NCBI GenBank assembly: GCA_964557955.1
Contig: CAZLCS010000019.1
Location: 1 to 64,000, forward strand
Source of the DNA: JALOOX01 sp964557955
Lineage (GTDB): Bacteria > Desulfobacterota > Syntrophobacteria > Syntrophobacterales > Syntrophobacteraceae
DNA length: 64,000 nt
Reading direction: 5' to 3'
Part shown: positions 36,265 to 45,252 of the stretch, piece after piece
How the letters are laid out: each line of letters begins with the position of its first letter
Numbering within the stretch: the first letter of the stretch is position 1
Notes under the pieces: model-generated
What the model was told of the DNA's origin: nothing
Databases searched by the model: none
The model's input: only the letters and a program-made list of their open reading frames with translations
Translations under genes and position numbers: made by a program

Positions 36265-36930
36265 ATGTTTACAGGATTGATCGAGGGGATTGGCCTCCTG
36301 CTGCGCACTGACCGCCAGGGGCTTGACGCGCGTATGGTGATCCAGGCTCAGTTCGCCGTCGATCACTTGGTGCTGGGTGAAAGCATCGCAGTGGACGGGG
36401 CCTGCCTCACCGTGGTTTCTTCTCAGGGAAGTCTGTTCACGGTGGACGTGTCTGCCGAGACTCTCAGCCGGACCACGCTGGGGGGGAAGAGGCCGGGTGC
36501 CCGCGTCAATCTCGAGCGGGCGCTGCGCCTGGGCGACCGACTGGGGGGGCACCTCGTGAGCGGACATGTCGACACCATGGGCAGACTGGCGGACAGGAAG
36601 GACGAAGGCCGCTCCATCCGACTTTATTTCGACATTCCCAGGGAATTCAGCCGCTATACCATCGAGAAGGGTTCCGTGGCTGTTGATGGGATCAGTCTGA
36701 CTATCAATGGCTGTCGTGAAGGCCGGTTCGATGTGAATATTGTGCCGCACACGGCGCGGGAGACAACCATCGTTGACCTTGAGGTCGGCCAGGAAGTCAA
36801 TGTCGAAACCGACCTCATCGGCAAGTATGTCGAGAAGATGACCGCTCCCTGGTTTGACACGATTGGGGAGAAGGGAGCTCGCAGCCGGATCGATGCCGCC
36901 TTTCTTCAGAAGCACGGCTTCCTGCCTTGA
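36265..36930 (+). CDS. ribE: Riboflavin synthase alpha chain
   Basis: This 221-residue enzyme dismutates two 6,7-dimethyl-8-ribityllumazine molecules into riboflavin. It starts MFTGLIEGIGLL, and the tandem barrel repeats are evident from the VDGACLTVV and VDGISLTING echoes and HLVSGHVD. It has the usual length. ribBA follows after 121 bp. Confidence 0.95.
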   Translation: MFTGLIEGIGLLLRTDRQGLDARMVIQAQFAVDHLVLGESIAVDGACLTVVSSQGSLFTVDVSAETLSRTTLGGKRPGARVNLERALRLGDRLGGHLVSGHVDTMGRLADRKDEGRSIRLYFDIPREFSRYTIEKGSVAVDGISLTINGCREGRFDVNIVPHTARETTIVDLEVGQEVNVETDLIGKYVEKMTAPWFDTIGEKGARSRIDAAFLQKHGFLP

Positions 36931-37051
36931 GAGACTGATTTGGGCAGGCCTGCTTGAGGACCGTCTGGCTTCGTGTTATAGACAGCCGGCAGCAATCGCA
37001 GTGTGCAGGAAATGCGCCTGCATCTCTTGAATAGGGAAGGAGTTTCGGAAC

Positions 37052-38275
37052 ATGCCTTTGGCAAGTATTTCCGACGCACTTGAAGACATCCGCCAGGGCA
37101 AGATGGTCATCCTGGTGGACGACGAGGATCGCGAAAATGAGGGTGATCTTTGCATGGCCGCAGAGATGGTGACCCCTGAAGCCATCAACTTCATGGCTAG
37201 ATATGGCCGTGGGCTCATCTGCCTCTCTCTCACTCCCGACTGGGTTGAGCGGTTGAGGCTTCAAATGATGGCGACCAACAACCTTTCGCGTTTTCAGACG
37301 GCTTTCACGGTTTCCATTGAGGCTCGCAAAGGGGTGACGACCGGCATCAGCGCGGCGGATCGCGCCCACACGATTCTTACGGCCGTCGCTGATCAGGCCA
37401 AGGCGGATGACCTCGTGAGTCCGGGGCACATCTTCCCTTTGAGAGCCAGAAAGGGCGGCGTACTGGTTCGTACGGGCCAGACGGAGGGTTCAGTGGACCT
37501 GGCCCGCCTGGCGGGTTTGAAGCCTGCGGGCGTCATCTGCGAAATTATGAAAGACGACGGGACGATGGCGCGAATGCCCGATCTCGAGGTTTTCGCCCAG
37601 GAGCATGGCATCAAGATCGTCGCCATTGCCGACCTCATCCACTACCGGATGCAGAACGAGATTTTCGTTCATCGGTCGGCCGAGGCCAAGCTGCCTACTT
37701 CGTTCGGCGGCGAGTTCAAAGTCATCGTCTACAACAACGATATCGACGACTACAGCCATCTCGCACTGGTCAAGGGAGAATTCGGCCCCGATGACGAGGT
37801 GCTCGTGCGGGTTCACTCCGAATGCCTCACGGGGGATGTTTTCGGGTCCTTGCGATGCGACTGCGGGGGGCAGTTGCGGGCGGCCATGGTCCAGATTGCC
37901 AAGGAAGGCAAGGGGGCGCTGCTCTACATGCGCAATCACGAGGGTCGCGGCATCGGAATTGTGAACAAGATCAAAGCATATGCCCTTCAGGAACAGGGTT
38001 ACGACACGGTTGAAGCCAATGAAGCTCTCGGGTTTCAGGCGGACCTTCGCGACTACGGCATTGGGGCGCAGATGCTGGTGGAGCTGGGGGTTCGGAAAAT
38101 GAAGCTGATGACAAACAACCCCACCAAGATCGTCGGTCTCCAGGGCTATGGGATCACGGTAACGGAACGCGTTCCGCTGGAAATCCCGCCCAATGAATGC
38201 AACATCGAATACCTCAGTGCCAAGTGCACCAAAATGGGCCACATTTTGAGCTGCGTGCAGGGAAAGGAATCGTGA
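37052..38275 (+). CDS. ribBA: Bifunctional DHBP synthase/GTP cyclohydrolase II
   Basis: This 407-residue enzyme joins RibB (residues about 1-205, VDDEDRENEGDLCMAAE) and RibA (210-407). The RibA zinc cysteines lie in RVHSECLTGDVFGSLRCDCG and the catalytic Arg region lies in NHEGRGIGI. The two activities start both branches of riboflavin synthesis. GGAAGGAG lies near ATG 37052. ribH follows one base after the stop codon. Confidence 0.96.
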   Translation: MPLASISDALEDIRQGKMVILVDDEDRENEGDLCMAAEMVTPEAINFMARYGRGLICLSLTPDWVERLRLQMMATNNLSRFQTAFTVSIEARKGVTTGISAADRAHTILTAVADQAKADDLVSPGHIFPLRARKGGVLVRTGQTEGSVDLARLAGLKPAGVICEIMKDDGTMARMPDLEVFAQEHGIKIVAIADLIHYRMQNEIFVHRSAEAKLPTSFGGEFKVIVYNNDIDDYSHLALVKGEFGPDDEVLVRVHSECLTGDVFGSLRCDCGGQLRAAMVQIAKEGKGALLYMRNHEGRGIGIVNKIKAYALQEQGYDTVEANEALGFQADLRDYGIGAQMLVELGVRKMKLMTNNPTKIVGLQGYGITVTERVPLEIPPNECNIEYLSAKCTKMGHILSCVQGKES

Positions 38276-38276
38276 C

Positions 38277-38741
38277 ATGAAGGTTTATGAGGGGAAGCTG
38301 CTGGCACAAGGTCTGCGCTTCGGGATTGTCATCAGCCGTTTCAACGACTTCATTTGCGATCGGCTCCTGGGGGGAGCGTTGGATGCACTCCAAAGGAGCG
38401 GGGGCAGCGAGGAGCAGATTGATGTCTTCAAAGTCCCCGGCGCCTTTGAGATCCCTCTCATCGCCAAGCAGGTTGCGATCAGCGGTCGCTACGATGCGGT
38501 GATCTGCCTGGGGGCCGTGATCCGTGGAGCGACACCCCACTTCGACTACGTGGCCAATGAGGTCTCGAAGGGCATTGCTTCGGTGAGTCTCGACAGCAAT
38601 ATTCCCATAGCCTTCGGTGTCCTCACGACGGACACGCTGGAGCAGGCCATCGAACGAGCCGGGTCCAAGGCTGGGAACAAGGGGTGGGACGCGGCCATGG
38701 CAGCCATCGAAATGGTGAATCTCATCAAGCAGGTGCAATAA
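38277..38741 (+). CDS. ribH: 6,7-dimethyl-8-ribityllumazine synthase
   Basis: This 154-residue lumazine synthase couples the two riboflavin branches. It has the KVPGAFEIPL segment and the catalytic-His region GAVIRGATPHFDYV. It is near-contiguous with ribBA. Together ribD-ribE-ribBA-ribH form a complete set for converting GTP and ribulose 5-phosphate to riboflavin, apart from the phosphatase step. I see no FMN riboswitch in front of the group. Confidence 0.96.
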   Translation: MKVYEGKLLAQGLRFGIVISRFNDFICDRLLGGALDALQRSGGSEEQIDVFKVPGAFEIPLIAKQVAISGRYDAVICLGAVIRGATPHFDYVANEVSKGIASVSLDSNIPIAFGVLTTDTLEQAIERAGSKAGNKGWDAAMAAIEMVNLIKQVQ

Positions 38742-38858
38742 CAGGGTTCTTGCTGAGAGCCCCAGGTCGGTGGATGCGAGCCGCTTTCCGGCTGCCCTTG
38801 GGGGGAGACGTTTTTCTGTTACCCAGACCTTGGGATTTCAGGTCCGGAGAGTGAAACA

Positions 38859-39281
38859 ATGGGGCGCCGAAGGCTTTCTCGGGAAATCGCTTTAAAGGTT
38901 CTTTATCAAATTGACATGACCGGTGCGACACCTGCCGATGCGCTGCCGCTCTTCTACGAGCACTTTGAAGCCCCTGCCGGTGTGCGCCCCTTTGCCGAGC
39001 AGATCGTGCTCGGTGTGATCACGCACAAGGATGAAATCGATCAAAGGATCGTGTCCGCCTCCGAGCACTGGCGGCTTGAGCGCATGCCGGTGGTCGACCG
39101 CAACGTGCTCCGCATCGCTGTTTTCGAAATGTTGTATTGTGAGGACATCCCACCCAAAGTCTCGATCAATGAGGCCATTGACCTCGCCAAATCCTACGGC
39201 TCGGGGGATTCCGGGGCATTCATCAACGGGATATTGGACAACGTACTTCCCAAGGCTCCCGTGGAGCAACAATCGGGCTAG
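38859..39281 (+). CDS. nusB: Transcription antitermination factor NusB
   Basis: This 140-residue all-helical protein has GRRRLSREIALKVLYQIDM at the N-terminus, PVVDRNVLRIAVFEMLY in the middle and SINEAIDLAKSYG before the end. NusB binds boxA RNA with NusE in rRNA antitermination. ribH-nusB adjacency is widely conserved. A short GC-rich inverted repeat (CAGGACC/GGTCCTG at 39283-39298) follows without a T-run. Confidence 0.95.
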   Translation: MGRRRLSREIALKVLYQIDMTGATPADALPLFYEHFEAPAGVRPFAEQIVLGVITHKDEIDQRIVSASEHWRLERMPVVDRNVLRIAVFEMLYCEDIPPKVSINEAIDLAKSYGSGDSGAFINGILDNVLPKAPVEQQSG

Positions 39282-39409
39282 CCAGGACCTGGGTCCTGCT
39301 TGCCCGGCAATGTCTGGCGGCGCTTGTCACAGATCGCGTCGAGGTGCTAGCCGGCTGGCAGGCAAACGGGAAGCGGATGGGGAGACAACAACCGGCTTGG
39401 GAAGGTGGT

Positions 39410-39658
39410 TCACTCGGACTCAGGAGATGCCTTGGACTCCTGTTCCCAACGATCGATGGCGCATTTGATGGGCCATGTCCTCGTGTTGTCGATGAGGTAG
39501 CCGTCAAGTCTGGGGAGTAGACAGCAACCGCATAAAGCTGTCATTTGTCCTGTCTTAGCATTGCGGACCAGGTAGAGCTCCTCGTCGTTTTTGTGGCAGA
39601 TCAAACAGCCGCCGGTGTGGGATCGGGCAACCTCGTATTTTGATTCCATTCCGTTCAC
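39410..39658 (-). CDS. Small Cys-rich protein, unknown
   Basis: This 82-residue (or 79 from ATG 39649) product has GGCLICHKNDEELYLVRN and ALCGCCLLPRL. The paired CxxC and CxCC motifs could bind zinc. There is no clear ribosome-binding site before GTG 39658 or ATG 39649. I do not recognise a family; the spaced cysteines argue that it is real rather than chance. Confidence 0.45.
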   Translation of the reverse strand: MNGMESKYEVARSHTGGCLICHKNDEELYLVRNAKTGQMTALCGCCLLPRLDGYLIDNTRTWPIKCAIDRWEQESKASPESE

Positions 39659-40152
39659 ACTTTCGTGGTGGTTCGGCCGTGAGGCTGGAGTCGCCTACCT
39701 CAAGAAGAGTGCCGCCAAAGCAGCACCGAAACGCTGCTATCATCGCTCCTCGATAAACATATCACAATCCGACCTCCGGTCAATACGGAAAGCCCAACGC
39801 TTCAATGAGCTGATAGGGGGCCAGTGGTTCCTTGAGCAAGAGGAGGCGCATCGGTTTCTCTCAACCAACTTTCTCCCGCATGACCTTCCGTGCATGCTGC
39901 AATTCAGAGCCCCTTTCATGAGCCGGCCAGCTCTTGCTCCTTCCGAATCAAATCTTTCCAGCTCCCAACTCCTGAAATCAAGGCGCGAGAATGAAGGGGA
40001 CGATATGTGTGTGAATGATGGATTTTGATTAATAGGGGAGAAATCTGGCATTGTCTGTGCTCTCTCGGAAATCGGTGCCTGGACAGGTGGGATTGCGCCG
40101 TATGTTGACATGGGCTGAATGTTGAACTGCAACGAGTGAGGAGATTCTTGAG
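39659..40152. other. Intergenic region without a recognised gene
   Basis: About 490 bp ahead of the periplasmic sensor gene. Frames on both strands are open in part but composition is low-information. I looked for a c-di-GMP riboswitch core (CAGGGCAAACC-type) ahead of the sensory genes and did not find it. Confidence 0.35.
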
Positions 40153-40716
40153 ATGAAAAAGGGAATGGTTCTTTTGACGGCAGGCGTTTTTTTCTTGGCT
40201 TCGCTCGGGGCTGCTTTTGCAGGCGAGAAAGCACCCCAGAAGGTAGTCGATTTGGCTAACACCACCTTGGCTGAGATAGGAAAGGATCCGGTCATCGTCA
40301 AAGCCGTTAAGGAGGAAAACGCCAAAGGAAAAAGTCTGGAGCAGATCAAGGAAATGGACGCCAAATGGCAAGCGCAACCAGGGATTGCTGACTACATGCA
40401 GGCCATGATGGAATCTGAGTGTGGCAAGCACCTCCTGGGTATTGAGAAAAGCTCGGCGCAGTACGTTGAGATCTTTGTAATGGACAATCAGGGTGCGAAT
40501 GTCGCCATGACCTCCAAGACTTCGGATTACTGGCAGGGGGATGAGGCTAAATTTCAGAAGTCTTTCGCTGAGGGCAAAGGCTCCATTTTCGTAGATGAGC
40601 TGAAATTTGACGACAGCAGTCAAGCCTATCTGGTGCAGGTCTCCGTGCCGGTCATGGATGGAGACAAGGCCATCGGTGCCATCACCTTCGGGATAGATGT
40701 CGAAGAAGTGAAGTAA
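40153..40716 (+). CDS. Periplasmic PDC/Cache-type sensor-domain protein
   Basis: This 187-residue protein has a signal peptide (residues 1-23, ending AAFA). The rest resembles a free-standing PDC sensor domain: a long helix, then AQYVEIFVMDNQGANVAMTSKTSDYWQGDEAK and KAIGAITFGIDVEEV, which is the standard end of such domains. There is no membrane helix or signalling part. A chemoreceptor gene begins 70 bp later in the same direction, suggesting a ligand-binding partner. That pairing is inference from position. Confidence 0.78.
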   Translation: MKKGMVLLTAGVFFLASLGAAFAGEKAPQKVVDLANTTLAEIGKDPVIVKAVKEENAKGKSLEQIKEMDAKWQAQPGIADYMQAMMESECGKHLLGIEKSSAQYVEIFVMDNQGANVAMTSKTSDYWQGDEAKFQKSFAEGKGSIFVDELKFDDSSQAYLVQVSVPVMDGDKAIGAITFGIDVEEVK

Positions 40717-40785
40717 ATGAGAGGTCTGGGCCGGAGAAAGAGGCCCTGATGCCTGTGCCGCAACAACAGACGGGAGGTTTCATCC

Positions 40786-42471
40786 GTGGGACGATTTACG
40801 AATACGAATGTGGGTACCAAGCTCCTGTTCGGGTTCAGTGTGATGATCTTGTTGCTGATAGTTGTCGGATATGTGGGCTACTGGAGCGCGGGTCAAATCA
40901 ATGCTCAGATGGACAGGATTTTTGGAGTCAATCTGCAGAGTACCACCCTGCTCCTCGAAGCCGATCGAGATTTGCACCAGCTCCTGGTGGCCGAGCGATC
41001 CATGATTTTTGCCAACACGGATTCCGACGTTTTCAAAAAACTGCTGGCGGAATACGAAACCAATCTTCGCCAGGCCGATGAGCGTTGGGAGAAATTCAAA
41101 GCCATCGCTTCGACAGCAGAAGAAAAAGAGCTCATCTCCCAGTACGAGAAGGACCGTGCAAGCTGGAAGAGCATCTCCAGAAGGATTGTGGATGCGCGTT
41201 TGGCCGACACCCGCGAGGGGCGTCGTGAGGCTCTCGACCTCAGTCTCGGAAATGCTAAACAGGCTTTCGAACAAGCGCGCGTAAACCTCGATAAGTTGAC
41301 GGAGCTCAGCCTGAAGTATGCTGAACAGGCCGAAAGCTCAGCTGACGCACTCTATCGAAATGCGATCGTCGGGCTTTGGGTATCCATTGGGTTGGGTCTG
41401 ATGGTCGGCGTTCTTCTGGCCTGGAGGATTGGGCGTGGGATCACTCGACGGCTCCGGAATGTCATCGAAGGACTCTCCATTGCGTCCAACCAGGTAGTGA
41501 CGGCATCCAACCAGGTGGCATCGTCGAGCCAGCAACTGGCGGAAGGTGCTTCCGAGCAGGCGGCGGCCATAGAGGAAACGTCCTCCTCCCTGGAAGAGAT
41601 GTCATCCATGACTCGTCAGAATGCTGACAACGCAGGTCAGGCCAACACTCTGATGACTCAGACTTCCCAGGTGGTCAGGGAGGCTGCCGAGTCCATGGAG
41701 GCTCTTACAGGCGCGATTCAGGATATTTCAAGCGCCAGTGAGCAGACCCAGAAGATCATCAAAACTATCGACGAAATTGCGTTCCAGACCAATCTGCTGG
41801 CGCTGAACGCTGCCGTGGAAGCGGCGAGGGCGGGCGAGGCCGGCGCAGGATTCGCGGTAGTGGCCGATGAGGTCCGAAACCTCGCCATGCGCGCCGCCGA
41901 AGCGGCGAAAAATACAGCTACCCTCATTGAAGGCACGGTCTCCAGCATCAAGAGGGGAGCGGACCTTGTGGACACGACCAGCAGCGCGTTTTCGAAGGTG
42001 TCCGAGGGGGCTTCGAAAGTGGCCGAGCTGATCGGCGAGATTTCAGCTGCTTCCAGCGAACAGGCGCAAGGGATCGAGCAGGTGAATCGAGCGGTCAGCG
42101 AGATGGACAAGGTCACACAGCGAAATGCGGCGAGTGCCGAGGAGTCTGCTGCAGCCGCTGGTGAGCTCAGTGGCCAATCCTCGCTCCTTGAGTCATACGT
42201 GGAAGAACTGAGCGGGATGGTGGCCAAAAAGGCCGGTCCCTCCAGTACGGCCAGGAAAACCCCAACTGGCCTGGCCATGGCCCACCACCTCAGGGCGATG
42301 CCAACGCCTGGCGAAGATCCGGGCAAGGCCCGGAAGCGTTTGGCCATTCCCTACATGGGCGGAAATCATGGCATGAAGTCCGGCAGGAGAAGCGCGGAAC
42401 ACTCTGGCGAATCGGTCGCGCGCCGTCCCGATGAGGCCATTCCATTCGACGAGGATCTCCAAAACTTCTGA
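40786..42471 (+). CDS. Methyl-accepting chemotaxis protein
   Basis: This 561-residue receptor begins at GTG 40786, with GGGAGG upstream. Membrane helices lie at about 10-30 (LLFGFSVMILLLIVVGYVGY) and 190-212, flanking a four-helix-bundle-type periplasmic domain with conserved arginine-rich segments. HAMP is followed by a long coiled-coil signalling domain whose tip includes IDEIAFQTNLLALNAAVEAA. The C-terminal 75 residues are flexible and end PFDEDLQNF, a possible tether for CheR. The preceding gene encodes a periplasmic sensor domain. Confidence 0.93.
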   Translation: MGRFTNTNVGTKLLFGFSVMILLLIVVGYVGYWSAGQINAQMDRIFGVNLQSTTLLLEADRDLHQLLVAERSMIFANTDSDVFKKLLAEYETNLRQADERWEKFKAIASTAEEKELISQYEKDRASWKSISRRIVDARLADTREGRREALDLSLGNAKQAFEQARVNLDKLTELSLKYAEQAESSADALYRNAIVGLWVSIGLGLMVGVLLAWRIGRGITRRLRNVIEGLSIASNQVVTASNQVASSSQQLAEGASEQAAAIEETSSSLEEMSSMTRQNADNAGQANTLMTQTSQVVREAAESMEALTGAIQDISSASEQTQKIIKTIDEIAFQTNLLALNAAVEAARAGEAGAGFAVVADEVRNLAMRAAEAAKNTATLIEGTVSSIKRGADLVDTTSSAFSKVSEGASKVAELIGEISAASSEQAQGIEQVNRAVSEMDKVTQRNAASAEESAAAAGELSGQSSLLESYVEELSGMVAKKAGPSSTARKTPTGLAMAHHLRAMPTPGEDPGKARKRLAIPYMGGNHGMKSGRRSAEHSGESVARRPDEAIPFDEDLQNF

Positions 42472-42491
42472 GGTGTTGAATCGACGAACAT

Positions 42492-42544
42492 GAAGAGCGG
42501 AGACCGACGCGCTGCAATCGTTTCTCCGCTCTTCAAATACTCCT
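42492..42544 (+). terminator. Hairpin after the chemoreceptor gene
   Basis: GAAGAGCGGAGA (42492-42503) and TCTCCGCTCTTC (42533-42544) form perfect 12-bp arms with a 29-nt loop. No T-run follows, so termination efficiency is uncertain, but location and pairing suggest an end-of-transcript structure. Confidence 0.55.
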
Positions 42545-42673
42545 CATTGATCAGCACTTGGGGTGCTCATCCTTCGCTTGAGTGAATCCCCACGGCTGAC
42601 AGGCAAATGAGCGGAGCACGAGGCCTTGTCGTCCACGAGCCGATTTTGTGACGGTAAGCAGGGCTCCTGGAGT

Positions 42674-42689
42674 GTGCACGCTTCTTGCA
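42674..42689 (+). promoter_or_regulatory. Possible sigma-54 promoter
   Basis: GTGCACG-CTTC-TTGCA has the spacing of the -24/-12 element (consensus TGGCACG-N4-TTGCA), with T for the first of the two G at -25. It lies 48 bp upstream of ATG 42737. Only moderate evidence, since one of the normally invariant positions is changed. Confidence 0.35.
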
Positions 42690-42736
42690 TATTGCCAGCC
42701 TGAATCTCATCAGTGATTCGTCGAAGGGAATGCGTC

Positions 42737-43825
42737 ATGACTCTTTACACACCTCATTCAACGTCGAAACCAGGGTCCAATTCTCCCGCAAAGACAGGCC
42801 AGGCAAGGCGTGCTGTCTCGCAGACCATTGAGCGCGGGGATTTCAGGAATACTCTGGAAAACCAGCAGGCAGCAGGCAAGAATGTCCAACGGAAGGAAAA
42901 ACGATCCCTGCAGTTGGAGAATTCATTCCAGGCTGCCCAAGCACGAGCTGGCCGAACCGTGGATACGGGGTTTGCAGTCAATCCGGCTTCCACCAGGGGA
43001 GCGAGCTCGCTCGATGCGGCAGCAACCTCCACACTTCTTCGTCTGAATGCTCTGACGTCTCCCAAAAACAGCGCTCTGCTGGCCCTTTCTTCCAGCGGGT
43101 TGGCAGGGGATCGTCCCATGGCTCCGCTGGTCCGAATGGCTGCGCTCCGATCCGCCACTTTTTCTCCCAGGACGATACGGACCTCCGGTGAACTGGGAGC
43201 TCTCTCGGCAAGATTCGAATCGGGCGACGCCGGAGTGGATGCCATCGGATATGATCGTCAGGGGGGAACCTCTTACGGTCAGTACCAGATTTCCTCGAGG
43301 GCTGGGACGATGAGTGCATTCCTGGAATTCTTGGACGAGCAGGCTCCGGAATGGGCACGGAGTCTCAGGGCTGCCGGACCCGCCAACACCGGGGGCAGGG
43401 GGGGAGCCATGCCCCGCGAATGGCAGCGAATAGCCGCTGAAAACCCACAGCGGTTTGCCGACCTTCAACGGGAATTCATAGAACGGAGTCATTATCTCCC
43501 CGCATTGGAGGAGATACGGGAGAGAACCGGGGTTGACCTCCGGAATCAGCCCAGGGCCCTGCAGGAAGTTCTTTGGAGTACAGCCGTCCAGCACGGAGCG
43601 ATGGGAGCGGCCAGACTGTTCTCACGAGCCATCGAAGAAGGTGGGAATTCAGACCGGCTCTCGGCTCGAAAGGTCATCGATGAGCTCTATGCGGCGCGGG
43701 GTGAGCAGTTTGGCAGCTCCAGTTCCGAGGTTAGAGCGTCAGTGAGAAAAAGGTTCCGGGAGGAGCGGCAAATCGCCCTCGGCATGCTGGGCGACAATAG
43801 CCGTACAAGCCGGGCAACGGTTTGA
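42737..43825 (+). CDS. Possible lysozyme-like (muramidase) protein
   Basis: This 362-residue product has a low-complexity Ala/Ser/Arg N-terminal half with no clear signal peptide. The C-terminal half resembles glycan-hydrolase domains seen in phage or type VI spike proteins: GALSARFESGDAGVDAIGYD, GGTSYGQYQISSRAGTMSAF and LQREFIERSHYLPALE. The Glu in FESGDAG is a candidate catalytic acid. GAAGGGAA precedes ATG 42737. Lack of a classic signal suggests non-canonical export or a structural complex. It follows the chemoreceptor after an intervening hairpin. Family call is tentative. Confidence 0.5.
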   Translation: MTLYTPHSTSKPGSNSPAKTGQARRAVSQTIERGDFRNTLENQQAAGKNVQRKEKRSLQLENSFQAAQARAGRTVDTGFAVNPASTRGASSLDAAATSTLLRLNALTSPKNSALLALSSSGLAGDRPMAPLVRMAALRSATFSPRTIRTSGELGALSARFESGDAGVDAIGYDRQGGTSYGQYQISSRAGTMSAFLEFLDEQAPEWARSLRAAGPANTGGRGGAMPREWQRIAAENPQRFADLQREFIERSHYLPALEEIRERTGVDLRNQPRALQEVLWSTAVQHGAMGAARLFSRAIEEGGNSDRLSARKVIDELYAARGEQFGSSSSEVRASVRKRFREERQIALGMLGDNSRTSRATV

Positions 43826-43916
43826 GTGAAGCAGCAGTTCGGCTCACCACGCGAGACGAGGGCACAGACACTCCGGCAGTTTTCACGAAGTGCCTGTGCA
43901 GTCTGATCGCGTGTCG

Positions 43917-44165
43917 CTATTTCCCCCCCACGGCCTGAGCCAGGTAATCGAAGATGTCTTTCACCGTCCGAATCTTCTCTGCGTCTTCATCGGGAATCTC
44001 CACGTCAAAGGATTCCTCGAGGGCCATGACGAGCTCGACCACGTCCAGGGAATCGGCCCCCAGATCATCGATCACGTGCGCTTCTGCAGTAACCGCTTCC
44101 TTTTCGACGCCCAGCTGATTGGTGATGATGTCGACGATCTTGCTTTCCAGCTCGCTTCTATCCAT
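43917..44165 (-). CDS. acpP: Acyl carrier protein
   Basis: This 82-residue protein has the phosphopantetheine site GADSLDVVELVMALEESF and the acidic helix II typical of fatty-acid-synthesis ACPs. The residues after it (DVEIPDEDAEKIRTVKDI) are canonical. It overlaps the upstream tetR gene by 8 bp. It is the only ACP in the window and the likely partner for the fabG and fabF products 11-13 kb away, where acpP is absent from its usual place. A specialised ACP remains possible. Confidence 0.9.
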   Translation of the reverse strand: MDRSELESKIVDIITNQLGVEKEAVTAEAHVIDDLGADSLDVVELVMALEESFDVEIPDEDAEKIRTVKDIFDYLAQAVGGK

Positions 44166-45108
44166 TTCCTTTCTCCTCTCTCAATTCGACATGATGACCA
44201 TCTCTGACGAAACCGTAAAAAAGAACTTCCACGACCACAGGCAATTCATCCACCAGTGAATAGGAGCAGTCACTGGCCAGCCACTTTTCGATAACACCGT
44301 GCACAAACCCCATCACGCCGTAGAACACGGTTTGAAAATCTACGTCCTTGAGCTCTCCCTGCTGGCTTGCCGCGTAGATTTTTCGCTTGAGCACCGGGAT
44401 GCGCCGCATCACCGTTTTGATGTAAAGGTCCTGGACCTGTCGGCCCACATCCAGCCCTTCCTGGACCACCAGCCGATAAAGCCTCTGGTTTCGATCGAAG
44501 AAGGCGAAGTAGATGCGCAGGTACTTGGTGATCATGGTGAGCACATCATCCTGGCCGTCCAGGACGGTGTTGGCGTCCCGCTCCAATTCCTCGAGACGCA
44601 ACCGGACCAGTTCATTGAAAAGGGCTTCCTTGTTGGCGAAATGCCGATACACAGTGCCCTTTCCCAGGTTGGCCCGCTCGGCGATTTCATCCACGGTCGC
44701 GAGATGAAACCCCTTCTCTGCAAACACATCCAAGGCTGCTTCCAGGATTCTCTCGCGGGTGGAGAGTCTTGAAGCCATGGATGAGGGCTCTTCTGCTTCA
44801 GACCGCAAAACAAGGTGCTCAAGAACCCTGGTGTAGAAAGCTTCCGGATCGACCCCCCTCAGTTGCACAACGCTGCGAAACACTTCCATGAGGCGTGGGA
44901 AGCTGATGGAGCATTGAGCCGCCCCCTTGGAGAGGGTGTCTCGCAGCGCGACAAACCAGTGGGCGATCTCCTCCACATCCCCTTCCATCGAATGGCTCTG
45001 GGGCAGGTGGTGCGCCAGAAGCCTTGCAATGGCTTCGGGAGCTTCCTTTCCCTGGTCCAGCTTCCGCAGCAGGACACGGGCCACCTGTTTCTGACGGTCT
45101 GACTTCAC
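44158..45108 (-). CDS. TetR-family regulator with N-terminal extension
   Basis: This 316-residue protein carries a TetR DNA-binding domain unusually far in, at about residues 113-165 (TRERILEAALDVFAEKGFH, ANLGKGTVYRHFANKEALF). A helical extension of about 110 residues precedes it (KSDRQKQVARVLLRKLDQG). The ligand domain follows. Typical TetR proteins are about 200 residues and start with the HTH. Ser-Met-Ala at residues 109-111 gives an in-frame Met (44778) that would produce a standard-length protein; no strong RBS was noted there. It overlaps acpP at its 3' end. A TetR-like palindrome lies 32 bp upstream of the start. Confidence 0.82.
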   Translation of the reverse strand: MKSDRQKQVARVLLRKLDQGKEAPEAIARLLAHHLPQSHSMEGDVEEIAHWFVALRDTLSKGAAQCSISFPRLMEVFRSVVQLRGVDPEAFYTRVLEHLVLRSEAEEPSSMASRLSTRERILEAALDVFAEKGFHLATVDEIAERANLGKGTVYRHFANKEALFNELVRLRLEELERDANTVLDGQDDVLTMITKYLRIYFAFFDRNQRLYRLVVQEGLDVGRQVQDLYIKTVMRRIPVLKRKIYAASQQGELKDVDFQTVFYGVMGFVHGVIEKWLASDCSYSLVDELPVVVEVLFYGFVRDGHHVELREEKGNG

Positions 45109-45139
45109 CTGGCTGTCCTCGTCTCACCGATTTTGATTC

Positions 45140-45157
45140 TGACGGACTGGTCAGTCA
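45140..45157. promoter_or_regulatory. TetR-type palindromic operator
   Basis: TGACGGACTGGTCAGTCA matches TGACnGAC-nn-GTCnGTCA, an almost perfect inverted repeat of the size used by many TetR regulators. It lies 32 bp upstream of the tetR start, suggesting autoregulation of tetR-acpP. Confidence 0.6.
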
Positions 45158-45252
45158 TAAAGCACAGGCAGGCCGCGAAGTCAAGCAATGATAAGCGGCG
45201 GGGCAGGCTCCCCTCCGAACAAAGTCCGGGAAGCCCTCATGGTGGGCGTGGG

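Noticed and set aside
39591..40028. 145-codon plus-strand frame
   Set aside because: No family features, and its 5' end is antisense to the small Cys-rich frame.
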